Assembly (NCBI RefSeq): GCF_001712755.1
Contig: NZ_MDKC01000008.1
Span: forward strand, 1 to 64,000
Direction: 5' to 3'
DNA: 64,000 nucleotides
Source of the DNA: Gottfriedia luciferensis
Lineage (GTDB): Bacteria > Bacillota > Bacilli > Bacillales > Bacillaceae_G
A program made the position numbers and the translations under genes. The notes under the pieces are model-generated. The model did not search any database. It had not been told where the DNA came from and was given only the letters and a program-made list of their open reading frames with translations. The stretch's first letter is position 1. Every line of letters begins with the position of its first letter. This document shows, in pieces, positions 8,613 through 17,200 of this stretch.

Positions 8613-8774
8613 ATGACTCTAATCGGATATCTTTTTTGGGGAATTTGCTTAGTAGCCGTAATATTTATCTTTTTAATCGAAAAAAAATTAGGAACCACTC
8701 CTCCTTACAAAACAGAGCATCAAGCATTATTTGAAGAAATTACAAAGATTGATCGATCCATTGTGCAGGAATAA
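8613..8774 (+). CDS. Small single-span membrane protein
   Basis: A 53-residue protein starting MTLIGYLFWGICLVAVIFIF, with one N-terminal membrane helix and a polar tail containing a KTEHQALFEEITKID helix. GGAG is 9 bases ahead of ATG 8613; an earlier in-frame ATG at 8589 lacks a ribosome site. It is divergent from cadC and shares the intergenic region that holds the CadC operators, so metal-dependent expression is possible. I do not recognise the family. Confidence 0.6.
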   Translation: MTLIGYLFWGICLVAVIFIFLIEKKLGTTPPYKTEHQALFEEITKIDRSIVQE

Positions 8775-8786
8775 GCGTATAAATAA

Positions 8787-8834
8787 AAAAGTCAGACAGT
8801 TACCGGAATTTCTCAGTAACTGTCTGACTTTTAA
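8787..8834. terminator. Bidirectional terminator
   Basis: AAAAGTCAGACAGTTAC pairs with GTAACTGTCTGACTTTT around a 12-base loop, between the convergent small membrane protein and the PCYCGC lipoprotein genes. Confidence 0.9.
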
Positions 8835-8849
8835 TTTTGTCTTATATCC

Positions 8850-9365
8850 TTATCCCTGTTCTTTTGGCATAGGGGTATTTGTTGGCTTGGCATATCCATC
8901 TTTATATTTATTATCAATGACTTTTCGAATTTCTAACGGCGTTTTTCCTTCTTGCTGTAATTTCGCTGATTCAACGGCAATTTCCATACAGTTGACACAT
9001 GAAGTTGCATGGCTATCCCACACGATTGAACCATCATCTTTTACTTCATGAATAAAGCAATCTAAATTACTTTTATGACCTACACTTTCACCACAACCAC
9101 AATAACACGGAATATTTTTAAGTAAATCAACATGCTGAGCTGCCACCATATAAATTTGTTGAATCTGTTGTTCTTGATCTCCTAAAAACTTCGGCAAAGT
9201 TTCTTTATTGATTGTTTGTTCTCTAATATCACTTGTTTGAATATGCTCAGCATGATTTTCGTGATTCTTCGTATTATTCGTTTCAGCTTGTTGGTTACTG
9301 CATCCTGTAAATAAAATGGAAATCATAAAAGCTGAAAGTACATTATGATTTGTTTTTTGTTTCAT
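8850..9365 (-). CDS. PCYCGC-motif lipoprotein
   Basis: A 171-residue predicted lipoprotein. The signal peptide ends in lipobox LFTGC, then comes a polar linker rich in Asn, His and Glu (NHENHAEH). The conserved domain has PCYCGCGESVGH followed by the Cys residues of LDCFIHE and ATSCVNCMEIA, the pattern of the PCYCGC family of Bacillus membrane-anchored proteins. The clustered Cys and His suggest metal or disulfide chemistry outside the membrane. GGAGG is 6 bases ahead of the chosen Met; the frame extends 20 codons further without support. Its place near cadCA is suggestive only. Confidence 0.88.
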   Translation of the reverse strand: MKQKTNHNVLSAFMISILFTGCSNQQAETNNTKNHENHAEHIQTSDIREQTINKETLPKFLGDQEQQIQQIYMVAAQHVDLLKNIPCYCGCGESVGHKSNLDCFIHEVKDDGSIVWDSHATSCVNCMEIAVESAKLQQEGKTPLEIRKVIDNKYKDGYAKPTNTPMPKEQG

Positions 9366-9435
9366 CCTTTTCCTCCAATAAATATACGTTAATCTAATTT
9401 TAATAATTATTGGAGTGGAAAACAAATTCTTTTAA

Positions 9436-9816
9436 TTATGAATAAATAACTGAATCGATCATCATTTGCAATAAACTTGTGAATAAAAAGAAAAACCTAA
9501 TCAAAAAACCGGCCCATGCAAAACGTCTATATTTTTCCCATCGTTCCTGATTATCATTACGTTTACAAATCCACATCAAAATCCAAAATCCAAGTGGTAA
9601 AATTGGTATTTCAATTCGGTATTGATTAAAATTCAAATTAATACTAAAGACAAATAAACCGATAAGCATTGCAATAATAGACTTCCATACTTCTGGTTTC
9701 AAATCATTTGTTCTATAAATCCGAAATAGTAAAATGCCAAGAGTAATATAATTTACTAGCGTAATTATAATGGTAGAAACAAAATGATCTTGATCAAAAT
9801 GGATATTAACGTCCAT
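9436..9816 (-). CDS. Hypothetical four-span membrane protein
   Basis: A 126-residue protein with about four hydrophobic segments (near 12-32, 45-62, 72-84 and 101-120) separated by short basic loops such as KRNDNQERWEKYRR. No motif identifies a family. GGAGA stands 6 bases before the ATG. It lies 70 bases upstream of the PCYCGC lipoprotein gene on the same strand and could be co-transcribed with it. Confidence 0.7.
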   Translation of the reverse strand: MDVNIHFDQDHFVSTIIITLVNYITLGILLFRIYRTNDLKPEVWKSIIAMLIGLFVFSINLNFNQYRIEIPILPLGFWILMWICKRNDNQERWEKYRRFAWAGFLIRFFFLFTSLLQMMIDSVIYS

Positions 9817-9847
9817 TAGATTCTCCTTTTAGATAATTTGATGGTTT

Positions 9848-10360
9848 CTAATAATTATGACGGTCTTTACGATAATATTTAGTTAATTCACCATTTTCAT
9901 CATCAATTGATTCTAAAATTAAATTAAAACCCTTTTTCTCAAGGATCTTTACTGAATAGATGTTTTTTGCTTCAACGGAAGCTACTATAAAATTTAACTT
10001 TCTAATTCCAAAACAATAGTCTTCTATTAAACTAGCAATTTCAGAACCAAAACCTTTTCCCCATTCTTCTTCAGCTAATCGATAGCCTATTTCAAACTCA
10101 TCTGCTTCATTTTTTATGACCGCACATGTTCCAATCAATTGATTAGTCTCATTTTTACAAACAGCCATTACTTCAAAATCAGCGTTTTTTTCCTTATACA
10201 TTTGAAGAATCCTAAATAATTCATTTTCAGTTTCTTCTAATGTTTTGGGACGATTTGTAATATATCTCATTACATTCACATTAGATTGAAGTTTGTGTAA
10301 TGAACCTAGGTCGTCCATTTTAAGCTCTCTTAAATATAATCTATTTGATTTCATATTCAT
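9848..10360 (-). CDS. GNAT N-acetyltransferase, RimJ/RimL-like
   Basis: A 170-residue GNAT enzyme. The sequence runs RLYLRELKMDDLGSLHKL, then VMAVCKNETNQLIGTCAVI, the acetyl-CoA loop EEEWGKGFGSEIASL (G-K-G-F-G), and NFIVASVEAKNIYSVKILEK with the Asn-x-x-Ser of motif B. It closes with GFNLI. The acceptor substrate is not predictable. GGAGATATCC lies directly upstream of the ATG. The gene precedes the four-span membrane protein gene by about 30 bases. Confidence 0.87.
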   Translation of the reverse strand: MNMKSNRLYLRELKMDDLGSLHKLQSNVNVMRYITNRPKTLEETENELFRILQMYKEKNADFEVMAVCKNETNQLIGTCAVIKNEADEFEIGYRLAEEEWGKGFGSEIASLIEDYCFGIRKLNFIVASVEAKNIYSVKILEKKGFNLILESIDDENGELTKYYRKDRHNY

Positions 10361-10382
10361 GGATATCTCCCATTTCTTTCTA

Positions 10383-10410
10383 ATAAAAAGTCACCTATAA
10401 AAATAGGTGA
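10383..10410 (-). terminator. Intrinsic terminator of the AlkD-like gene
   Basis: TCACCTAT (10391-10398) pairs with ATAGGTGA (10403-10410), with a T-run on the minus strand. Confidence 0.8.
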
Positions 10411-10419
10411 CATATCAAA

Positions 10420-11127
10420 TTAACAAATACATGTTTTTTTCTTAACCCCAAGCTTTCCTTTCGCTTCGACCTTTTCAATATAGTCGCTTGCTAGAGGTAC
10501 TTTACAAGCCGTATCTCCTACGTCCACGTGGACTTTTCCAATCTTTTGACCAACCATCATTGCTTCAACTGTAAGGCTTGGAACAAAACTACCTACTGAA
10601 ATTACAAACCCATTCATTGTATAACGAACTCTATTTTTTGAAGTATGTATATTATTTTCAACATAATTAAGTAATTCACGAACTTCTTCCTTATCAATCT
10701 CTTCATCAGGTGCAATTGATAAATAATGACTATAAGTGCTCCATCCACAATCTTCAATTAATTCATCATCTGACTTCAACCATTCTCTAGCTAATTCGAT
10801 TGCATACTGGCTTTCTGCTGCAACAGCACCTACAATACTTTCAGCAATCATATACCAGTGAGCTTCTTTCGCCCAACTTTGAAGCTGTTCCTTTGTCATT
10901 AATTTTGGATTAATTGATAAACCCGCTAAATACATCGCATCTGAATTTCCTGTATGAAAAAGTGATCGTGCTAATTCCTGATCTTTTTTAACATATTTAA
11001 CAAGCTTTTTCATATCACCAATTTTAACCCCAAAGAATGGCTCCTTTGCACCATGACGTAAAAAAGTTTTTTTCGTTTGCTCAGTTCCCATTTCCTCTAA
11101 TGATTTCATAACTTCTTCTAATGTCAT
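10420..11127 (-). CDS. DNA alkylation repair protein, AlkD-like HEAT-repeat
   Basis: A 235-residue all-helical protein of the DNA alkylation-repair (AlkD) family, whose characterised members excise bulky or cationic alkylpurines. Recognisable segments are GAKEPFFGVKIGDMKKLVK, WAKEAHWYMIAESIVG, DDELIEDCGWSTYSHYLS and NRVRYTMNGFVISVGS. The C-terminal tail GVKKKTCIC is basic and Cys-rich. The upstream extension of 24 codons lacks a ribosome site; GGGGGAG sits 6 bases before the second of two adjacent ATG codons, which I use. Another alkylation glycosylase of a different fold lies at 42456. Confidence 0.85.
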   Translation of the reverse strand: MTLEEVMKSLEEMGTEQTKKTFLRHGAKEPFFGVKIGDMKKLVKYVKKDQELARSLFHTGNSDAMYLAGLSINPKLMTKEQLQSWAKEAHWYMIAESIVGAVAAESQYAIELAREWLKSDDELIEDCGWSTYSHYLSIAPDEEIDKEEVRELLNYVENNIHTSKNRVRYTMNGFVISVGSFVPSLTVEAMMVGQKIGKVHVDVGDTACKVPLASDYIEKVEAKGKLGVKKKTCIC

Positions 11128-11215
11128 CATCTTCTCCCCCTTAATAAAGGTTTGTTCCGTTACATCGTTGTCTAAAATGTATCCTATCATACATATCAAG
11201 GAAGGACAGTATATA

Positions 11216-12001
11216 ATGAACTATTTTTTTCTATTCATCATACTATACAGTTTTACACTCTCATCCTTTTCAAATAATCAGATTGCGCATGAGGTTCATC
11301 AAAATAAATCAGCAATTGCAACTGCAAGAAATGAAGACTGGTCTTACACTGGAAAAACTGGACCAAATTATTGGAGTTCAATCAATAAAAAATACGCACT
11401 TTGTTCAACTGGGAAACAGCAATCTCCAGTAAATATTGATCAAGCTATAAAAAAATCACTACCTTTAGGGATAAACTACCATAATGATCTTTTTAAAATA
11501 GAAAAGTCGCAGTACACGGTAAAATTCATTCCGGTTAATCACTCCAACTCAATTAATTTAAATGGATCACACTATACATTACTACAGTTTCATTTCCATA
11601 CTCCAAGTGAGCACACAATCAATGGGAAACAAAGTGATTTAGAGATACATTTTATAAATGAAAATAATAAAAAATCGATTATTACCATCGGGGTACTTGT
11701 TGATAGTGGAAGATTGAATAAAGAATTCCAAAAAATCCTAAATGCAAATCCTGTGGATGAAGATTTCGAGAGAAAGGTTGTAAAAATCAATTTGCAGTCC
11801 TTTATTCCATATACTAGTAAAAAATTTTCGTACACTGGCTCTTTTACAACTCCTCCATGTACTGAAGGGATTAAATGGATAGTCTTTAACAAACCTATAC
11901 AATTTTCCGAAGAACAAATCCATTCTTATCAAAATTATTTCGAACCAAATAGCCGTCCCGTTCAGCCATTAAATGATAGAGACTTATTTGAATCTTGGTA
12001 A
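11216..12001 (+). CDS. Secreted alpha-class carbonic anhydrase
   Basis: A 261-residue carbonic anhydrase interconverting CO2 and bicarbonate outside the membrane. An N-terminal signal peptide (YFFLFIILYSFTLSSFS) precedes WSYTGKTGPNYW, the family entry motif. QFHFHTPSEH carries two zinc ligands and LEIHFIN the third. YTGSFTTPPCTEGIKWIV is the active-site floor with its conserved Cys, which normally pairs with the earlier LCSTGKQQSPVNID Cys. AAGGAAGGA precedes ATG 11216. It converges with a beta-class enzyme gene at 12535, a different protein family for the same reaction. Confidence 0.95.
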   Translation: MNYFFLFIILYSFTLSSFSNNQIAHEVHQNKSAIATARNEDWSYTGKTGPNYWSSINKKYALCSTGKQQSPVNIDQAIKKSLPLGINYHNDLFKIEKSQYTVKFIPVNHSNSINLNGSHYTLLQFHFHTPSEHTINGKQSDLEIHFINENNKKSIITIGVLVDSGRLNKEFQKILNANPVDEDFERKVVKINLQSFIPYTSKKFSYTGSFTTPPCTEGIKWIVFNKPIQFSEEQIHSYQNYFEPNSRPVQPLNDRDLFESW

Positions 12002-12011
12002 ACATAGTGGC

Positions 12012-12484
12012 GGCATGAAAAATGACATTAAATGAAATTATCATTTTTTGGATGATCTATTAATGGTTTTAAAGGTTAATATGTTCTAGCAATTTCATGA
12101 ATCCAATAACACTAGTAATGACTTTTTTCAGAGGTTAAAAATATTATGATCTAATTTTAGAAAAACAAATTCAATTTAATAGTTTAATTAATGTTCGAAA
12201 TTAATTGACCTACAAGCTAATTAATATGCAACAGCTAGGTTACTCTAAGTAAAAGCTATTTGATTAGAATTTATTGTAAACTTTTTTTAATGAACAAGTT
12301 GATTGGAACGGAAGGGTGCTCGACTCCTATGGGATAAGCGGGAAGGCTGAGACCCCACAGGCGTAGCCGAGGAGGCTCAGGTCTCGCCCCATGGAAAGCG
12401 AGCATCTTGTAGTGGAAATCAACATCACTACTCCTTTTACGAAAATTTGGTAATTTAATTGACAAGCTTCTTTTTCAACAACAC
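12012..12484 (-). repeat. Dispersed ~500 bp repeat element, copy A
   Basis: This non-coding block matches two others in the window (22543-23045 and 60697-61192). Its right end reads, on the minus strand, GTGTTGTTGAAAAA, then CTTGTCAATTAAATTACC. A GC-rich core at 12298-12423 is bounded by GTTGATT and AATCAAC and contains complementary blocks (TGCTCG/CGAGCA, CCTATGGG/CCCATGG), so its RNA would fold strongly. The left end appears truncated relative to copy C. The core resembles a repeat common in Bacillaceae intergenic DNA, from memory. An open frame at 12271-12465 lies inside it and is not a gene. Confidence 0.85.
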
Positions 12485-12519
12485 AAAAAAAGTTATCCTA
12501 CTTAAAGGATAACTTTTTT
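12485..12519 (-). terminator. Intrinsic terminator of the beta-carbonic anhydrase gene
   Basis: AGTTATCC and GGATAACT form the stem (12491-12513) with T-runs on both strands. The dispersed repeat copy A starts at the very next base on its far side. Confidence 0.88.
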
Positions 12520-12534
12520 GTTTATCTTATATCG

Positions 12535-13098
12535 TTATTCAGCAGTTTTTTCATCTCGATGAACTACTTCTAACTTCCCTGTATGTGGGTCAATTACTAG
12601 ACCATGAATTTCAACCTCTTTTGGAACAAGTGGATGGTTTTTAATAATTGAAACACTGTGGTTAACACTGTCGTATACATTCGAAAAACCAGTTAACCAT
12701 TTATCTAAATCTAGACCTGAAAACCCTAAAATTTCAAGGTTTTCTTCTTTAATTCCTCGTTCAACCATTTTTTCTTTTATTCGTGTAGGATTTGTATTCC
12801 CCATTCCACACTCATGGTGACCGATTACTAATACTTCTTTAGCCCCAAGTTCATAGATTGAAACTAGAATACTTCTCATAACTGAACCAAACGGATGGGC
12901 AATAACTGCACCAGCTGTTTTAATCATTTTCACGTCACCGTTTCTAATATCAAGAGCCTTTGGTAAAAGTTCAACTAGACGTGTATCCATACAAGTAACA
13001 ACTACTACCTCTTTATTCGGAAACTTTGAAGCTGTGTATTGCTCATATTCCTTATTTTCAACAAACTTCTTATTAAAATCTAAAATCTGATCTAACAT
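12535..13098 (-). CDS. Beta-class carbonic anhydrase (YtiB-like)
   Basis: A 187-residue cytoplasmic beta-carbonic anhydrase. Zinc ligands are visible as Cys in VVVTCMDTRL with its Asp/Arg dyad, and His and Cys in VIGHHECGMG. The NAGA-like segment is TAGAVIAHPFGSVMRS. The length and motifs match Bacillus YtiB. GGAGGGG precedes the ATG by 8 bases. A terminator follows, then repeat copy A and the convergent alpha-class gene. Confidence 0.93.
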   Translation of the reverse strand: MLDQILDFNKKFVENKEYEQYTASKFPNKEVVVVTCMDTRLVELLPKALDIRNGDVKMIKTAGAVIAHPFGSVMRSILVSIYELGAKEVLVIGHHECGMGNTNPTRIKEKMVERGIKEENLEILGFSGLDLDKWLTGFSNVYDSVNHSVSIIKNHPLVPKEVEIHGLVIDPHTGKLEVVHRDEKTAE

Positions 13099-13372
13099 CT
13101 AAATTTCCCCTCCAAACAAAAATAAAGAGCATTTTTCCTATACTTATATTGAAGGAAAAGCTCAAAATATACAACCATTTTGCACTCATTTATAGTATTA
13201 TTCTAAAATTATGTTTTCATTTATACCGTTTTATTTTTATTTTTTAATATGGAAAATACACACCTAATCGAATTGCTTTATTATTATTTCCCTATTAATT
13301 TAGATCAATTTTTTTTATTTTTAAAGTTTATATTGTACACTAGATTTAGTCTTTAATAAGGAGGGAATTAAA

Positions 13373-14197
13373 ATGAAGTTTGAACATTCTATTGCATTAC
13401 ATAATGGAGTTAAAATGCCTCAATTAGGTTTAGGTGTGTGGCGTGTGTCACCAGAAGATGGTGTAGATGCTGTCCGAACAGCTATCGAAATAGGTTATCG
13501 TCATATTGATACTGCAGCTGTCTATCAAAACGAAGAGCAAGTAGGTGAAGCAATTCGCCAATCTGGTGTTGCTCGTGATGAACTTTTTATTACAACAAAA
13601 GTTTGGAATGCTGATCAAGGGTATGATTCAACTTTAAAAGCACATGAAGAAAGTCTTAAAAAATTAGGCTTGGACTATGTTGATCTTTATTTAATTCACT
13701 GGCCAGTAAAAGAAAAATATTTAGATACATATAAAGCATTAGAAAGACTTTACGATGAAAAGCTTGTGCCAGCAATTGGTGTTTCCAATTTTCATGTCCA
13801 TCACTTAGAAGATATTGCAGCTCATCGTAATATTAAACCAATGGTCGATCAAGTCGAATTACACCCAATGTTTCAACAAAACGAATTACATGAATATTGT
13901 CATAAAAACGGCATTGCATTAGAAGCATGGAGCCCATTAATGCAAGGTGGCGAAGCTTTAACAAATCCTGTTATAAAAGAGATTGCGGATCAATATGGTA
14001 AAACAACTGCCCAAGTTATCATCCGTTGGCATTTGCAACGCAATGTAATCGTAATTCCTAAATCAATTACACCTTCACGAATTCAAGAAAACTTTGAAGT
14101 ATTCAACTTCGAGCTTTCATCAAATGATATGCAACAAATTGCTACACTTGATGCAAATAAACGTGTAGGTCCAGACCCTGATAATTTTGATTTTTAA
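13373..14197 (+). CDS. Aldo/keto reductase
   Basis: A 274-residue NADPH-dependent aldo/keto reductase. The catalytic tetrad is readable: Asp in YRHIDTA, Tyr in AAVYQNE, Lys in FITTKVWN and His in YLIHWPV. The (beta/alpha)8 signature GVSNF and the C-terminal cofactor motif IPKSITPSRIQENF are intact. The closest known relatives I recall are Bacillus YvgN and YtbE, which reduce methylglyoxal and other aldehydes. AAGGAGGGA is well placed. It is a single-gene unit ending in a shared terminator. Confidence 0.93.
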   Translation: MKFEHSIALHNGVKMPQLGLGVWRVSPEDGVDAVRTAIEIGYRHIDTAAVYQNEEQVGEAIRQSGVARDELFITTKVWNADQGYDSTLKAHEESLKKLGLDYVDLYLIHWPVKEKYLDTYKALERLYDEKLVPAIGVSNFHVHHLEDIAAHRNIKPMVDQVELHPMFQQNELHEYCHKNGIALEAWSPLMQGGEALTNPVIKEIADQYGKTTAQVIIRWHLQRNVIVIPKSITPSRIQENFEVFNFELSSNDMQQIATLDANKRVGPDPDNFDF

Positions 14198-14234
14198 GAA
14201 GCTGGATTAAATAATTAGAAATTCAGATGATTTT

Positions 14235-14268
14235 TTAAAAATGGCTACCTCATTGAAAGGTAGCCATT
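14235..14268. terminator. Bidirectional terminator
   Basis: ATGGCTACCT and AGGTAGCCAT form a 10 bp stem with a T-run on the minus strand and a weaker one on the plus. It sits between the aldo/keto reductase and the subtilase gene. Confidence 0.88.
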
Positions 14269-14276
14269 TCCATTAT

Positions 14277-17200
14277 TTAAATTCCAAGTTCTCCTTTAAT
14301 TGTATCTATTGTTTGCGTTTTGTATTTCTTCTTCGGAATTGGTGCATTTTGGTTCGATGGATTTTGTTTTAAGTAATTTTTTTCTACGAATTGGAAATCT
14401 GTCGCGTTTACTGTTCCATCATTATTTATATCTGCACTTCTTTTATTTGTTCCCCAATATGTTTGAATATAAAGCGCGTCATAAACATCGATTACGTCAT
14501 CCCCATTTACGTCTCCTGCAGTTGCTTTGTCGCTAAAGTATTGTAATGTCTGTCCCCAAATCGTACCATTCTTATCTAATCCGATCGGGATTTCACGCTT
14601 CACCGTAAAATGACCTGGTACTTTTAATTCCCAAGTAAACGATTTAGTCGTTAATGGTAGATTAGAAATTTTGTAATCGCCATAACTTACTAGAGAAGAT
14701 GAGCCATCGTATACTTTACCATTTCCATCAATCACTCGAACAGTTGCACCAGAAGTTGTCCAATTCCAATTTCGATTATAAATTGAAGCCTCTGCACCTA
14801 ATGTACCAAATACTTCAGAGAATGTTGGTTGGATCAACCATTCCATACCAGCTGAAGAAAGTGTAATTCGATTACCTTGATCATTCGTATAAGCAATTAT
14901 TGGATTTACAGGTGCACTCACCGCAAATGTTGTACTCTTCACCTTTAATTTTAGATTTATAGCAGGTATTTTTCCACTAACTGTTTTCGCTTCATCTAAA
15001 GCAAGCTTTACTTTTGAATTATTTCCAGACGTTTCAACAGTTACTGTTGCGCCTAAATCCTTCAATGCTTCATTTGCTTTCGCATCTAAAACCTCGAAGT
15101 TTTGACCTATATTATTAAGCGTCCATTCAGCTGATTTCAGATTTTGAACATTATTTAAAACAAACGTAGCATTAACCGTATCTCCCATTTTCACATTTAC
15201 ATTGTCAGTCTTCACATATCCGTAAGGCGACCCAGCTTTAACAAAGTAATAGTTTTTCTTTTGTGTCGTGTTATTTGCTCCATCTAATCCATTTAAAGTA
15301 TAGGTTAAGAGTGTACTTGATTCGTTTATTGGTACACTTAAGTCGATTTTCCCATCTACTCCTACAGGAAGTACAGGATTGAAGTTACCATTAACTGAAT
15401 AATTTACTTTGTTAATTGATTGATCAACTTTCATTCCGAATTCAATCATATTTGCAACTTCTTGATCAGTTACATTCACTTGAACAGGAATTGTTTTCTG
15501 ACCTGGTTGATATTCTATAACAGGTGACTCATTTCCATCAAATGATGTCGACATTGTCGGGATATTATTGTCTATATATAAATCATTATAGTTAACGAAT
15601 ACTTTATCTCTAGCGCTCGTACCAATTATTTTAATTCGATATGGCCCTGGTTTTACATAACTTAATGTCGGCGAAATTGGCTGTGTTGTATTATCAGTAT
15701 AAGCATGGTAAGTACCATTAAAGAAAGCACTTAGTAAATAATTTGTCCCATCGTATGACGAACTTAGATCAATTGTACCAATAACCCCTAAATCATTTCC
15801 TGTCTTTCCATCTTGTAATACGATGTCCATTCGTTTCATAGGTGATTTAAAATTAAAAATCATATCAATAAATTGATTTGCACTAAAGCTACGTTTCACA
15901 TGTAAAAATGAAGGTGACATTGATTTATAAGATAATGTCGTTGAATTGAATCCTTCCTCTGTCGTGCGAACACTAAAAGGAATTCGATATTGTTCATTCT
16001 TGTCATCTTTATTTGTTACAACAATATACCCTTCATAAATTCCTGCCTTAGCGCTTGCTGGAACGGAAATAGATACAGGTATTTTCTTCGTATCTAACGA
16101 TTGAACTTTAATTTCTGAAGGAATATTTACAATAACTCCGTTTTCGCTAGCACTCAGGGAGCCATTAATACCTGTTTGAAAGTTAACATCTACATTAAAT
16201 TTCTTTAGTTTATCCTCCACATTTGTAAAGTTTACTTTCTTTTCTACTAAAATATCTTCATCTGCATAGTGACTACCAAAGCTAAGTCCACCTGTTATTT
16301 CTTTTACTTTTAAGTTCTCGCCATTGAGTGGAAAAACTGTTTCGTCTTGAACTTGTATTTTCATTCCCGTATGAACAGCACGATAAGGATCTACACGACC
16401 TGCACCTACATCAAAGACACTATAGCTATCTGCTAAAGGCTTAGCAGTATTCATTAAAATCGTTTTTATGTCACCAGGTTCAAGCGATGGATTTGCTTGA
16501 AGTAATAAAGCAGAAATACCTGTAACATGAGGTGCTGCCATAGATGTACCTGACATACGAGAATAAGCGTACTTATAATTTGTTTGGTCGTTTTTATAAA
16601 TCGAATAAGCAGGCACGCTTGATAACACACTTACACCAGGAGCTGTAATTTCTGGCTTCATATCGTAATTACTTCTAGAAGGTCCACGTGAACTGAAGCT
16701 AGCAAGTTTATCTGCATCTGTATTAACTTCTTCCAAATCTTTAAAAGTCAGTTTAGTATGGCCGGCTGCTAATTGTGCTTTAAAATCTAAACCTTGTTCA
16801 TAACTCATTGAAAATGCAGGGATAAAGTTTTGCTCCTCTTTTACGAATTGTGATGGGCCAGCATTTGGAATATTACTATAAGCAATGATTGCACGTGCTC
16901 CGTGATTTTTTGCATAGACAGTCTTGGATTGCGTACCAATTACACCTGTACTTACAAAAACAACTTTTCCAGCTACGTCTTTATTTAAATAATCAGAGTC
17001 ATTTCCAACCCCTAAGTCTACTACATCTAAAGTTTGACCGTTAAAAACTTTTAAGTCTGAAACAAAATCATTATAGAGAGTACTTAATTGAAATGGTGTT
17101 TCTATTCCGTTAAGAACACCTGTATATTTAGTAACTGGAATAGGTGCACTACTTGCTCCTACCGTTAATGCAAGTGCTGCAGCCCCTGGTGAACCTAGTG

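Noticed and set aside
8483-8698. 71-codon minus-strand frame upstream of cadC
   Set aside because: It covers the CadC operators and the opposite-strand small gene, with no ribosome site; the sequence is a translation of the promoter region.
12271-12465. 64-codon open frame in repeat copy A, with similar frames at 22563-22787 and 60729-60923
   Set aside because: They lie within the dispersed non-coding repeat, occur in different strands and frames relative to the element, and show no common protein sequence or ribosome site.
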